This document shows, one piece after another, positions 1 through 8,132 of a stretch of DNA of 64,000 bases. This stretch comes from Bacillus sp. BA3. GTDB lineage: Bacteria > Bacillota > Bacilli > Bacillales > DSM-1321. The translations under genes were made by a program, and so were the position numbers. A model generated the notes under the pieces. That model saw only the letters and a program-made list of their open reading frames with translations, had not been told where the DNA came from and ran no database searches. The DNA is taken from contig PIZR01000001.1 in the NCBI GenBank assembly GCA_002835675.1, positions 185,494-249,493 on the forward strand, given 5' to 3'. Numbering within the stretch: position 1 is the stretch's first letter; each line of letters opens with the position of its first letter.

Positions 1-585
1 GAAATAGGTATGACCAACCCGAAATTCAATGAAATTGAACAATATCGGGACGTGGAATCGATTAATTATTACAATATTTTAAAAGAGGCAGGCAAGGATG
101 AAAAGGAAATAATCGAAATCCTTCAAGCTAAATCCCGTGATAACTCGAGAACTCCCATGCAGTGGGAAAATGCGGAACATGCAGGCTTTACAAAAGGGAC
201 TCCATGGATTGCAGTGCCTGATAATGCCAAAATCATCAATGCTGAACACGCACTGATGGATCAGGATTCCATTTTTCATCATTACCAAAAACTTATATTC
301 TTACGCAAGAAACATGATATCATTGCATATGGGGACTATCAGGAAATTCTTGGCGACCATGACCAATTGTACGCTTATGTACGCAGTTATGAAGACGAGA
401 AACTTTTGGTCGTCAATAACTTTTATGCAAAAGAAACGGTCTTCGAAATTCCAAAGGATATAGACCTATCCGGATACAACTCAGAGCTCCTTCTCTCAAA
501 CTATATCGATTCGAAAGAACTTGCAGGTGATTTTATCCTTCGTCCCTATGAATCGGTGGTCTATTTGTTGAAAAAGGACGAGTAG
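1..585 (+). CDS. treA: alpha,alpha-phosphotrehalase, C-terminal part (cut by window edge)
   Basis: The reading frame is open to the first base, so this is the last 194 residues of a larger protein. The motif SRDNSRTPMQW, followed by a beta-sandwich C-terminal domain, is characteristic of GH13 enzymes of the oligo-1,6-glucosidase / trehalose-6-phosphate hydrolase group. The family splits imported trehalose-6-phosphate into glucose and glucose-6-phosphate in the cytoplasm. The gene directly downstream, 31 bp away on the same strand, is a TreR-type GntR repressor, and this context decides for TreA over other GH13 members. The catalytic acids lie upstream of the window and cannot be checked. Confidence 0.88.
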   Translation, partial: EIGMTNPKFNEIEQYRDVESINYYNILKEAGKDEKEIIEILQAKSRDNSRTPMQWENAEHAGFTKGTPWIAVPDNAKIINAEHALMDQDSIFHHYQKLIFLRKKHDIIAYGDYQEILGDHDQLYAYVRSYEDEKLLVVNNFYAKETVFEIPKDIDLSGYNSELLLSNYIDSKELAGDFILRPYESVVYLLKKDE

Positions 586-616
586 CGGACTAAGAAAAAT
601 ATATTGTGGTGATGAA

Positions 617-1330
617 ATGAACAGCAAATACCTATCGCTATATGGTGATATCGTTTCAAAAATTGAAGAAGGAACCTTTCCGACAAATTCAAAGCTTCCT
701 TCCGAAAGCAGCTTCATGGAAGAGTATGACATATCCAGGGATACTGTGAGAAAATCCTTACAGTTGCTTGAACAAAATGGATATATCCATAAAATCAAAG
801 GCAAGGGTTCCTTTGTCTTGGATTTCAGCAAATTTAATTTTCCTGTAGCAGGCTTGATTTCCTATAAAGAAATGGTGGAAAAGTTGAATTTGCATTCCAA
901 AACGATCATCCACAAGTTGGAGCTTGAGACCCCCGACTCAAAAATGGCCAAGCTTCTAGACTTAACTGATGATGGTGAAATATGGAAGGTGTTCCGGGTA
1001 CGCCAAATCAATGGGAAGAAAATCATACTGGACAAAGACTATTTCAAAAGCGAATTCGTAACTAACCTGACCAAGGAAATTTGTGAGGATTCTATTTATG
1101 GATATATCGAAAAGGAACTCGGGCTCCAGATTGGTTTTTCCAACAAGGAAATTACCGTGGAGCCATGCAGTGAGGAAGATAAACAATTATTGGACATTGA
1201 AGACTTCGATATGGTGGCAGTTGTGAAAAGTACGGTCCATTTAATCGATGGAAGCTTGTTTCAATATAGCGAATCCAGGCATAGACCCGATAAATTCAAG
1301 TTCACTGACTTTGCACGAAGGACTTGGTGA
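617..1330 (+). CDS. treR: trehalose operon repressor, GntR family (HutC/UTRA type)
   Basis: A 237-residue protein with an N-terminal winged helix (residues about 5-65, motif LPSESSFMEEYDISRDTV) and a C-terminal UTRA effector domain ending FARRTW. In the family, TreR binds trehalose-6-phosphate and releases the tre operator. It follows the phosphotrehalase gene by 31 bp in the same direction, as in other bacilli where the repressor is the last gene of the operon. The size fits the family (about 238 aa). Only a modest ribosome site (GGTGATGAA) precedes the ATG, consistent with translation from the upstream message. Confidence 0.9.
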   Translation: MNSKYLSLYGDIVSKIEEGTFPTNSKLPSESSFMEEYDISRDTVRKSLQLLEQNGYIHKIKGKGSFVLDFSKFNFPVAGLISYKEMVEKLNLHSKTIIHKLELETPDSKMAKLLDLTDDGEIWKVFRVRQINGKKIILDKDYFKSEFVTNLTKEICEDSIYGYIEKELGLQIGFSNKEITVEPCSEEDKQLLDIEDFDMVAVVKSTVHLIDGSLFQYSESRHRPDKFKFTDFARRTW

Positions 1331-1389
1331 AGGTTAAGGAAGAAATGAAGGACTGACTCTTGAAAGTTCAGTCCCATTCAAAATGAGAA

Positions 1390-1429
1390 CCCCGCCGTTG
1401 AAGATATTTTTATTTTTGAACGAGCGGGG
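1390..1429. terminator. inverted repeat between convergent treR and ebrB
   Basis: CCCCGC plus CGTT pairs with AACG plus GCGGGG (one bulged A) around an AT-rich loop. No clean T-tract follows, so termination is only plausible. A second short hairpin, GGACTGA/TCAGTCC, lies at 1350-1374. Confidence 0.4.
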
Positions 1430-1435
1430 AGATGA

Positions 1436-1462
1436 GGAGAGTCAAACTTAATTTGACTCTCC
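1436..1462 (-). terminator. hairpin at the 3' end of ebrB
   Basis: Perfect 11-bp stem (GGAGAGTCAAA / TTTGACTCTCC) with a 5-nt loop that contains the ebrB stop codon. It overlaps the coding end and has no long T-run, so it may act as a terminator or an mRNA-end stabiliser. Confidence 0.5.
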
Positions 1463-1795
1463 TTCCGCTTGTTTAGTGGTATGGGAAGCATTTAGTAAAA
1501 TCACTCCGCCAATGATTAATACTAAACCGCCTAATGTAGTGATACTAAATGGCTCATTCCATAATAGTACGCCAATCATTGCCGTTAAAGCTGTGCCTAT
1601 TCCTGACCAAATGGCATATGCTAAGCTTAACGGAATTGTTTTAAGACATAAAGATAAGCTATAAAATGCAATGCTAAACCCAATTATAACTCCAAATGAA
1701 GCGAATAAATGTGTGAAGCCTTCAGACAACTTAAGCATGGTCGTACCAAATACTTCACTAATGATTGATATTCCTAAGGCTATGTATCCCTTCAT
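1448..1795 (-). CDS. ebrB: SMR-family multidrug efflux protein, EbrB-like
   Basis: A 115-residue membrane protein with four predicted helices. The conserved membrane glutamate (E14, in SIISEVFG) and the helix-3/4 signature YAIWSGIGTALTA are typical of small multidrug resistance transporters, which exchange protons for cationic drugs. It is the second gene of a pair: the companion SMR gene ends 24 bp upstream on the same strand. Such pairs (EbrAB, YkkCD) work as heterodimers in Bacillus. The longer polar tail (HTTKQAEGESN) resembles EbrB. Start is ATG with an AATGGAGG ribosome site. Confidence 0.87.
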   Translation of the reverse strand: MKGYIALGISIISEVFGTTMLKLSEGFTHLFASFGVIIGFSIAFYSLSLCLKTIPLSLAYAIWSGIGTALTAMIGVLLWNEPFSITTLGGLVLIIGGVILLNASHTTKQAEGESN

Positions 1796-1819
1796 ATTAT
1801 TACCTCCATTACTAAATTG

Positions 1820-2149
1820 TTAAGAAGTGCCTCCACTAGAGAGTTTCAAAACAACAACTCCTCCAATGATCAGGACTAAACCTAAAAATTTTTTCACGTT
1901 AAAGCTTTCTTTATAAACGATAACTCCCACTAAAGCAGTTAAAGCAGTGCCTATTCCCGACCAAATGGCATAAGCCGTTCCAAGCGGTATGGTTATTAAA
2001 GATAATGACAGGCAATAAAAAGCCAAACCCATTCCAATTACCACACCAATGGAAGGGAATAACCTTTTAAACCCGTTTGATACTTTTAACATCGAACTGC
2101 CAAACACTTCACTTAGGATGGCTATTGCCAAGAACGCATAAGGATTCAA
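1820..2149 (-). CDS. ebrA: SMR-family multidrug efflux protein, EbrA-like
   Basis: A 109-residue, four-helix SMR protein with E14 in AIAILSEVFG and the motif YAIWSGIGTALTALVG. It is the promoter-proximal member of a two-gene SMR operon with the EbrB-like gene. The start codon is TTG, 8 bases downstream of a perfect AGGAGG site, which settles the start. The family pumps quaternary ammonium compounds and dyes out of the cell; the native substrate cannot be told from sequence. YkkC/YkkD-type assignment is the alternative. I saw no guanidine (ykkC) riboswitch upstream. Confidence 0.87.
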   Translation of the reverse strand: MNPYAFLAIAILSEVFGSSMLKVSNGFKRLFPSIGVVIGMGLAFYCLSLSLITIPLGTAYAIWSGIGTALTALVGVIVYKESFNVKKFLGLVLIIGGVVVLKLSSGGTS

Positions 2150-2460
2150 GATGAACTCCTCCTAAATATTGATCTATTTTCGACCACTTCCCTCAAGAAT
2201 CTTATCATCTAAAGGACTCATATTAAACTAAAACCACCTATAGTCAGTATCATATTTTCTGTCTTTGCTATTCACGCTCAATATTCATTTTAAAGTGATA
2301 CAATAAGCCGCTTCTTCGAACCTGGTAGCAACATATAAGAAGGGTGAACAGGGATTTATAGGAATTTTGTCGAATTATTCCTTTAACGATTATATTACTT
2401 AAGAAATAGGGAAACGGTAGAATATGAAATTAATTAATAGTTATTCGGATAAATTTACTT
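2150..2460. other. intergenic stretch upstream of ebrA
   Basis: AT-rich, no convincing ORF on either strand. It should hold the ebrA promoter (leftward), but I could not pick a clear -35/-10 pair. Confidence 0.5.
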
Positions 2461-2643
2461 TTACACTGTGGGAAGAACCTCTGTAAGTACATAATTTATT
2501 TTAAAATATACCTCGATAGAATAAACTGATGATGTAGCTACACTTTGAATCCGTATTTCATCTCTATTAGCAACAACTTTAATAGGATTAGGCTTCCCGT
2601 TCTGGGGGAATAGATCACGTTCACAACAATTTAGGTATCCCAC
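2461..2643 (-). CDS. unknown 60-residue ORF, possibly a gene fragment
   Basis: A short ORF with a GTG start and no visible ribosome site. The peptide has a plausible protein composition (NPIKVVANRDEIRIQS...) with a cysteine pair near the N-terminus, but I recognise no family. It may be the tail of a larger decayed gene or a chance ORF. Confidence 0.25.
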   Translation of the reverse strand: MGYLNCCERDLFPQNGKPNPIKVVANRDEIRIQSVATSSVYSIEVYFKINYVLTEVLPTV

Positions 2644-2698
2644 TTTAGTGCATACTCTTTACAAAGCTAGTTAATTTAATCAGATGTTACCGGGATGT

Positions 2699-2731
2699 AA
2701 AAAGGGATTTTCTATAGGAAGATCCCTTTTT
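2699..2731 (-). terminator. bidirectional-type terminator downstream of the P-loop kinase gene
   Basis: AAAAAGGGAT pairs perfectly with ATCCCTTTTT over a 13-nt loop. A- and T-runs flank the stem on both strands. It lies 170 bp past the leftward kinase gene. Confidence 0.65.
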
Positions 2732-2903
2732 ACTACTTCTTCAACTAACGACCCTTAAATCAAAAGCTAAACAAAAAGGCTTTGGTTATACCGGTATGTT
2801 TATTTGGCAAAGAAAGCCAGCAGCAGACAAGAGTGGATTTCGAATAAACGTGTATTTCATCAGAAAGGTCCATATCTGCATTTATAAAAAAAATTTCCTT
2901 TAT

Positions 2904-3395
2904 TTAGGCAAGCTTTTCCATTATCCATTGTTTAATTAACTTAGCTACTTGGGGCGGCGAAGTGGTAGAAGTGTCTATAGTAGGTATTGGTGGAACTGAT
3001 GTTTTGGCTTCTTGAACTAACTTCTCAGATAGTTCATTCATATAATTAATGCTGTCAGCCGTCCATTTGCCACGAGCCGATAATCGTTGTGTACGCGCTT
3101 CACCGTTACAATAAAGATGTAGGTAATGAACTGGATTAAATAAAGGGAAATGGTCGCAAATTTCAACATTATATGGATCGGGTACATTGCCGAATAATAC
3201 GGAATTACGTCCGGAATAAGCACTATAATAGGCAACCTTCAACCAATTATCACATGCTGTTTGATAATCGTCGTTGTTAACGATAAGATCCATATCAAAT
3301 ACATTGAAATCCAACATGATTTTCTGCAATTCCAGTGAAGTTGCTGATTTACCTGAGCCACTAATGCCAGTCACAATAAAAAGAGGGTAAGTCAT
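2904..3395 (-). CDS. P-loop nucleotide kinase-like protein
   Basis: About 163 residues. A Walker A motif GISGSGKS sits right at the N-terminus (FIVTGISGSGKSATS). A DMD motif follows at about residue 40, as in small-molecule kinases related to guanylate, shikimate or uridine kinases. A middle Arg-rich stretch (RTQRLSARGKW) could be the LID. Substrate unknown. The frame extends to a GTG at 3404 and an ATG at 3401, but the GGAAGGTG ribosome site fits the ATG at 3395 best. The gene stands alone, leftward, and ends at the hairpin at 2699-2731. Confidence 0.7.
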   Translation of the reverse strand: MTYPLFIVTGISGSGKSATSLELQKIMLDFNVFDMDLIVNNDDYQTACDNWLKVAYYSAYSGRNSVLFGNVPDPYNVEICDHFPLFNPVHYLHLYCNGEARTQRLSARGKWTADSINYMNELSEKLVQEAKTSVPPIPTIDTSTTSPPQVAKLIKQWIMEKLA

Positions 3396-3647
3396 GATCA
3401 TCACCTTCCAGTATATTAAGGAAATAGGTTACTAATATCATAATGATATTTTCCACTTTATTTATTAGTATGTTCAAACTGTTAATTCGCATCTTTTTTT
3501 TACCCAGAATGAAAAAAGAACTTTGCCTGCCTCTCTAGGAATGTGATTCTTCTTTAAGGCTATTGACTGGCCTATATAAAAAATGTACTTTGAATATGAA
3601 CATTACTGGTATATGGAAATTCACAGGATATAGTCAGGGGGATAATT

Positions 3648-4109
3648 ATGTATGTTAGTCAAACCAGGGATCATGAAGTAATTGCAAAACTAAATAGAAA
3701 TGTCCACGATCTGCATGCAAAACTATATCCTAATTATTTTAAGGAATATAATTATAGTGCAATGAAGGAATCTTTCAAAAGTTTGGTTGGAAATAACAGT
3801 TTTGTTTTTCTCGTTTTAAAAGAACATGAAGAACCGATCGGTTACGTATGGATTGAAATTAAAAAATATCCAGAAAGTGCTTTTAAAAATGCGTATAAAT
3901 CAGTTTATGTGCATCAGCTTAGTATCGTTGAAAATCAAACCAAAAAAGGTTACGGTAAAATACTAATGAATGAGGTCTATGAAATTGCCAAAAAGAATGA
4001 TATAGATTTAATTGAACTGGATTATTGGTTTGAAAACAAAGCTGCAAAAGAGTTTTATCAAAAACAACACTTTAAAAAGTATAGGGAGTTTGCATTTAGA
4101 CAGTTGTAA
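3648..4109 (+). CDS. GNAT-family N-acetyltransferase
   Basis: A 153-residue protein with the GNAT fold: acceptor-binding N-terminal half, a beta-strand core (HQLSIVENQTKKGYGKILM) with the acetyl-CoA pyrophosphate loop QTKKGYGK, and a C-terminal segment (ELDYWFENKAAKEFYQKQ) typical of the family. The family transfers acetyl from acetyl-CoA to an amine; the acceptor is unknown. Ribosome site AGGGGG, ATG start. Followed by a strong terminator at 4154-4178, so it is monocistronic. Confidence 0.82.
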   Translation: MYVSQTRDHEVIAKLNRNVHDLHAKLYPNYFKEYNYSAMKESFKSLVGNNSFVFLVLKEHEEPIGYVWIEIKKYPESAFKNAYKSVYVHQLSIVENQTKKGYGKILMNEVYEIAKKNDIDLIELDYWFENKAAKEFYQKQHFKKYREFAFRQL

Positions 4110-4153
4110 ACCCTTTGACACTCATTATTCAAAGGATGGAGGAAGGAATTAAT

Positions 4154-4178
4154 AAAAACCCCGAATTGGGGTTTTTTT
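4154..4178. terminator. bidirectional terminator between GNAT and cotD-like genes
   Basis: AAAAACCCC pairs with GGGGTTTTT around a 5-nt loop. It serves the rightward GNAT gene and the convergent leftward coat gene. Confidence 0.88.
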
Positions 4179-4180
4179 AA

Positions 4181-4483
4181 TTAATATCTTACCATTCTCC
4201 TTGAAAAACTAGGGGGTTGAGGAACTCCACAAATAAAGCTTTGGGAATAACAATCTTTCACGATACTTCGGGTATGCGGTATATATGTGTTGAAGTGTTT
4301 ATTCACCGTAGTTGTATGTGTCGGGTGAAAAACCGGAATCACCGTGTTGATGACATTGGTTTTTACATATTGCTTTGCTGGGGAGATTTGAGGTGGATTA
4401 TACTGTGTAGGCATTCTGTGAGGTGGGCAATATTGTCGTGGACATTGACCGCCTTTCGGATGCCCCCAGGGCTTATTATACAT
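4181..4483 (-). CDS. cotD: CotD-type inner spore-coat protein
   Basis: A 100-residue protein rich in His, Pro, Tyr and Cys. The central segment VFHPTHTTTVNKHFNTYIPHT matches the layout of B. subtilis CotD (HPTH... HPQHTTNVN), an inner-coat protein made in the mother cell. ATG start with GGAGGTG ribosome site. Upstream on the same strand, CATAAACTA (4522-4530) fits the sigma-K -10 consensus CATAnnnTA; a clear -35 AC was not found. This protein is longer than B. subtilis CotD (75 aa), with an extra Pro/Gln-rich N-terminus. Confidence 0.78.
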   Translation of the reverse strand: MYNKPWGHPKGGQCPRQYCPPHRMPTQYNPPQISPAKQYVKTNVINTVIPVFHPTHTTTVNKHFNTYIPHTRSIVKDCYSQSFICGVPQPPSFSRRMVRY

Positions 4484-4521
4484 TTAAACACCTCCTGGAT
4501 TTTTTTTTGAAAGTCATTATT

Positions 4522-4530
4522 AGTTTATGA
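4522..4530 (-). promoter_or_regulatory. candidate sigma-K -10 element of the cotD-like gene
   Basis: Leftward CATAAACTA matches CATAnnnTA. The -35 half is not recognisable, so the call rests on the -10 and on the coat gene it precedes by about 40 bp. Confidence 0.45.
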
Positions 4531-4614
4531 AAATAAATGATAAAGGGACTAGTATAAATGCCTTTATCAAAAATATCCTGGGCATATCAGATTTTTCACT
4601 CATTTTAAAAAACA

Positions 4615-5535
4615 TTAATTTAAATGAATTCGGTTAATCGCTTGACGAACAAATGACTTGTGTCTTTTTCGCCAATTATTTTCCTTGCTCTTTTCCAAGC
4701 CCCATTCAGGAAATGTAGATAACCGTAATGCGGCAAATAATTGCCAGTAGGGTAAGTTTGTAAAATTCACCTCAGGCATCAGGGTTTTATATTGATTGGT
4801 GAAGTCATTCATCGCTTGCATTCCAAAATGATAAAAGATTTCGAGTTGACTATTGGCAAGGTCAATCAAAGGGTCCCCTAAACCTGAATCTTCCCAATCA
4901 ATTATGGAAACTAGTTTACCCTCTGTCCATAATAGATTTCCTGGCCAATAATCACCATGAAGGATCACTTCCTTATTCATGGATGGTAAAGGCGTGAAAT
5001 ATTTTAACAAATCCCTAATCAAGCTCAGATTTAATGCTTCGTCCAGGATTACCCTATCTTTATTATTTAACATTTCGATATATGTATTTTCTAATTTAGG
5101 CAGGAATGATAAAGATAGATTTGCACAATCAACACGATGGATTTTTGCTAGATTTATTGCCGATTGTAAGATATGATCATTGAGATTTGAGGGTGTGAAT
5201 TCTGACTTCCCCTCAATAAACTCGATAAGTATGCATGGCTTGGAAAAAATCTCGCACGATTGCTCTAGGTAATATGGCATCGGTACAGGCAAACCTGCAG
5301 CTTTCAATATCCCTAGGAGCTTGTGTTCATCAGCTGCAACATTTGGATTCCGTTTTAGGTCAGGATCACCATGCTGACGAACGATCATTTTCATGAGCCG
5401 CCCTGAAGGATGTAATACTTCAAGGCCTGTAACCTGTGCAGAAATTCCGCCTTTTAATTCCCATGCGCGAATTAGCTTGCTTCCTTGATCAAACTTTTGA
5501 ACCAATTGTTCAAACTTACCATATTCATTCATCAT
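4615..5535 (-). CDS. aminoglycoside phosphotransferase (APH)-fold kinase
   Basis: A 306-residue protein with the APH/choline-kinase fold: Brenner motif HGDYWPGNLLW (catalytic Asp, then Asn), and the Mg-binding segment SIIDWEDSGLGDP. These residues are complete, so the enzyme should be active. The family phosphorylates small hydroxyl compounds (aminoglycosides, choline, sugars such as fructosamines); the substrate cannot be predicted and resistance should not be assumed. ATG start preceded by AAAGGAGAG. It is monocistronic and divergent from the hydrolase at 5683. Confidence 0.8.
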   Translation of the reverse strand: MMNEYGKFEQLVQKFDQGSKLIRAWELKGGISAQVTGLEVLHPSGRLMKMIVRQHGDPDLKRNPNVAADEHKLLGILKAAGLPVPMPYYLEQSCEIFSKPCILIEFIEGKSEFTPSNLNDHILQSAINLAKIHRVDCANLSLSFLPKLENTYIEMLNNKDRVILDEALNLSLIRDLLKYFTPLPSMNKEVILHGDYWPGNLLWTEGKLVSIIDWEDSGLGDPLIDLANSQLEIFYHFGMQAMNDFTNQYKTLMPEVNFTNLPYWQLFAALRLSTFPEWGLEKSKENNWRKRHKSFVRQAINRIHLN

Positions 5536-5682
5536 ACAACTCTCCTTTAAAAAATTTTAGCTATAGGATAAGTTTCCAGATAACTTTCGTAAAAATTAAA
5601 GCATTATGTTAGAACTTCAATAAATGAAACCAAAGCTTGTTACACTCGTAGAGTAATCTAAACAAAGTTAGGTGCGCTGACA

Positions 5683-6446
5683 TTGAAAATAGAAAAATAT
5701 AAAGTGGAAACACTAAAAGGGACGTTACAATATAATATTAGTGGAAAAGGCAAACCAAATATAGTTTTGATTAACGGTGGTTCTGGCCCGATAGAGGGTT
5801 GGATGAAAATACTACCGGCGATTTCTGAAACATCATCTGTATTTTCCTATAATCGCTTTGGTGTTGCTGGCAGCGATAAACCTAAGGAAAGCCAAGACAG
5901 GAAAAGTATTGTTAACACTTTACGTGAGGCATTAACAATCGAGGGGTTTGAACCTCCATACTTATTGGTCGGACATTCGCTAGGCGGCCTATATGCTAAT
6001 TTATATGCCCGACTTTACCCAAATGAAGTGGGGGGAATAGTTTTTTTAGAATCCAGTACAACGAAAGATATAAACCTTAATGAATATCAAGGCAAGGCCG
6101 TAAAAACCATTAATAGGATGTTCAAGGTGTTTGATTCCTTAGCCTCGCATAAACAATTCAATGAAGTTAATTTTGTAAAAAAAACTGTGGATCAAATCCA
6201 GCAAACTGATACATTTCCCGAAATACCTGTATTTGTCATTACTGGTGGACAAGAAAATCGAATGATGCCAGAGGAAATTCGAAAAAAACGACTTAAGAAT
6301 CAATCGGAATTGCTTTCATTGTCAAGAAACAGCAAACACATTGTCGCAAAAAAAGTGGGCATTTTCCGCAATTATCAGAACCAACTATAGTGATTGACTC
6401 AATCAAAGACTGTGCAGAACAATTAAATAAAACAAACCATAACTAA
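5683..6446 (+). pseudogene. alpha/beta hydrolase, frameshifted near the 3' end
   Basis: Reads as an alpha/beta hydrolase: oxyanion region NGGSGPIEGW, nucleophile elbow GHSLGG, later strand FVITGGQ. In the annotated frame it stops at 6390 with a non-homologous tail after HIVAKK. If one base is added to the seven-A run at 6348-6354, the frame continues as SGHFPQLSEPTIVIDSI to a stop at 6446. This restores the catalytic His (SGHFP) and a normal length of about 254 aa. The visible product therefore lacks its catalytic His. Could be a real mutation, a slippage-prone tract or an assembly error. TTG start, weak TTAGGTG ribosome site. Confidence 0.8.
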
Positions 6447-6624
6447 ATAAATGCAAGCATTCTGTTAGAGCATTTTTGTTAATGTTGACTTTTTTAATCT
6501 CTCTATCTCCTTCTATCACTTTATTTGTAGACGCCAAATAATTCCTGATAGAAAAGTATAAAAATGGAAGAAGGGTTTTTGAAAATTCCGCGCCCATTTG
6601 GCGAATGTCATCATATAATCCATG

Positions 6625-6649
6625 ACACCTTTAAGGTGTGTTTTTTTTT
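6625..6649 (+). terminator. terminator after the alpha/beta hydrolase
   Basis: Short stem ACACC/GGTGT followed by nine T. It lies about 180 bp after the restored hydrolase stop; the intervening DNA shows no supported gene. Confidence 0.6.
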
Positions 6650-6758
6650 GGAACTGTGGCCGAGAGATGAATTCTTTATTTTGAAATTTCTTTAATCAGA
6701 TAGTTATGTGTACAAGCATTTATTGATACGTAACATAAGATTAATAGAGGTGATAGAA

Positions 6759-7448
6759 ATGGTAAAAGTATTTATTGATCCCGGCCACGGCGGTACGGAT
6801 CCAGGCTCGGTGGGGAATGGATTGAGAGAAAAGGATTTAACTTTATCCATTGCAACTCGAATTAAAGACATCTTATTAATAGAATATAATAACGTTTCTG
6901 TAAAAATGAGCAGGTACCAAGATACGTACCCCTCTTTAAACGATAGGACGAATGCAGCGAACGCGTGGGGAGCCGACTTTTATCTCTCCATCCACATCAA
7001 TGCCGGCGGCGGCACTGGGTATGAGGATTACGTTTATACGTCTACTAATCAGATTACGAAAACGTATCAAGATCATATTCATTCAGAGGTCTTGAAGCTT
7101 ATCAACATCCAAGACAGAGGACAAAAAACAGGAGATTTACATGTGCTCCGTGAAACGGACATGCCTGCACTACTGACTGAAAATGGATTTATCGATAATG
7201 TCAATGACGCAGCCAAATTGAAAACGGCAGCCTTTATCGAATCACTGGCTCGCGGGCATGTAAACGGTTTAGTTAAATGCTTCGATCTTAAAAAGAAAAT
7301 TACAGCTGTATACCACACAGTCGTTAATGGTGACACCGTATACTCCTTAAGCATGGCTTATGGCAGTACGGTTCAGCAAATTAAAGATTGGAACGCTCTT
7401 GACAGTCAGTACACCATTACAGTAAACCAGAAATTGCGGGTTAAATGA
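6759..7448 (+). CDS. N-acetylmuramoyl-L-alanine amidase (Amidase_3) with C-terminal LysM
   Basis: Residues 1-175 form an Amidase_3 domain with its zinc ligands and catalytic acid visible: H in DPGHGGTDPG, E in REKDL, H in LSIHINAG and E in LTENGF. A LysM wall-binding domain (YHTVVNGDTVYSLS ... QKLRVK) closes the protein. The family cleaves the lactyl-Ala bond of peptidoglycan. I chose the ATG at 6759 because AGAGGTGATAGAA precedes it and the domain starts at once; the frame opens earlier at 6708. There is no signal peptide, as in phage endolysins and mother-cell lysins such as CwlC. Its LysM is closely similar to that of the glucosaminidase at 12809. Confidence 0.87.
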   Translation: MVKVFIDPGHGGTDPGSVGNGLREKDLTLSIATRIKDILLIEYNNVSVKMSRYQDTYPSLNDRTNAANAWGADFYLSIHINAGGGTGYEDYVYTSTNQITKTYQDHIHSEVLKLINIQDRGQKTGDLHVLRETDMPALLTENGFIDNVNDAAKLKTAAFIESLARGHVNGLVKCFDLKKKITAVYHTVVNGDTVYSLSMAYGSTVQQIKDWNALDSQYTITVNQKLRVK

Positions 7449-7506
7449 ATAATTAATAGTTGCCTGGTTAAATTATTTTTAACTTCCAGAAGCACACCAC
7501 ACAGGA

Positions 7507-7750
7507 AGCCCTTCTCAAAAAGAGCTCGTCTTCAGTTTTTAAGGATTAGTACAATTTGAACGTTGATTTCCACTACAGGCACCCGTTTTCCGCGGGCGGT
7601 CCGGAAGCCTCCTCGACGCCTTTGCGCCTGGCGGGGTCTTCCTTGGACACGCATTTCCCTTAGGCGTCTCGCCACCCGCTCCAATCAACTTTGTTTTAAC
7701 TTTTAGAGAGAACCTCTTTTGTCTACAAACTCAGCCCTTCTCAAAAAGAG
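7507..7750. repeat. 18-bp direct repeats flanking the structured repeat element
   Basis: AGCCCTTCTCAAAAAGAG occurs at 7507-7524 and again at 7733-7750, 226 bp apart, bracketing the inverted-repeat element. The right copy is half of a complete terminator hairpin; in the left copy the second arm is missing. This looks like a duplication made when the element inserted. Confidence 0.6.
7562..7689. repeat. dispersed structured repeat, copy 1 (about 128 bp)
   Basis: The ends are inverted repeats (GTTGATT at 7562-7568, AATCAAC at 7683-7689). Inside, GCGGGCGG can pair with CCACCCGC, and TCCGGAAGCC with GGTCTTCCTTGGA with mismatches, so the unit can fold into one long imperfect hairpin. Its GC content is far above the surroundings. 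The first 36 bases recur at 63965-64000 with 4 mismatches. No ORF or transposase. Compatible with a REP/MITE-like non-coding element. Confidence 0.75.
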
Positions 7751-7757
7751 AGGGGCT
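7733..7757 (+). terminator. terminator right of the repeat element
   Basis: AGCCCTTCTC pairs with GAGAGGGGCT over five A, followed by TTTT. Probably the original terminator of the amidase gene, now separated from it by the repeat. Confidence 0.6.
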
Positions 7758-7920
7758 TTTCCTCGTTCAGGAATATGCGTGTAATAAAATAGTCGTGTAC
7801 ATTCTACTGTCTTAAATCAGTACTTAGATAATAGCGGAAGAAGTGAAAGGGAAAAATAAATGAATTTGCACAGAGGGCTAAAGTGGAATTGAATATATAC
7901 TCGCATTTTCCAAGAAACAA

Positions 7921-8116
7921 GCCTCTGACGGGATTCGAACCCGCACTCCTTTCGTAAGCATAGGCTAGGGGAGAACACGCTTCCCTACGGATTTTCACCG
8001 GCAGGAATTCCACCTGCCTCAGCGTATTTGCTTTTCGGTGCTTCTGAAACCCTTACCTTGCGACCCGGTGGCTACAAATGTTTTCCGGCGCTCTTCCCTT
8101 CTAGAGCTACAGAGGC
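7921..8116 (-). ncRNA. stand-alone tRNA-like RNA with a ~120-nt insert
   Basis: Read leftward, the 196-nt segment starts with GCCTCTG and ends with CAGAGGC, a perfect 7-bp acceptor stem. Next comes TA and a D-arm (GCTC, 10-nt loop with GG, GAGC). The 3' side has a canonical T-arm, GCGGGTTCGAATCCCGT. Where a tRNA has a 17-nt anticodon arm, there are about 130 nt with their own hairpins: CCGG/CCGG, GGCAGG/CCTGCC around TGGAATT, and TAGGG/CCCTA. A sigma-A promoter sits at the right distance (8133-8161). No CCA is encoded. It is too short, and of the wrong layout, for tmRNA; I see no group I intron core. Identity unknown. Confidence 0.7.
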
Positions 8117-8132
8117 AAATGCTTATCATCCT

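Noticed and set aside
2150-2330. Guanidine (ykkC) riboswitch before the SMR pair
   Set aside because: The conserved ACGR and G-rich blocks of ykkC RNAs were not found in the leader.
6403-6597. 64-residue leftward ORF
   Set aside because: No ribosome site, no family, and it overlaps the restored end of the hydrolase gene.
7804-8013. 69-residue leftward ORF
   Set aside because: It covers the T-arm of the tRNA-like RNA; the peptide SAGSNPVRG is what a T-arm yields when translated by chance.
7921-8116. Cobalamin riboswitch, suggested by GGTGAAAATCC and AGGGAA
   Set aside because: The acceptor, D and T arms and the promoter explain the ends better, and no B12 gene follows; the shared words are short.
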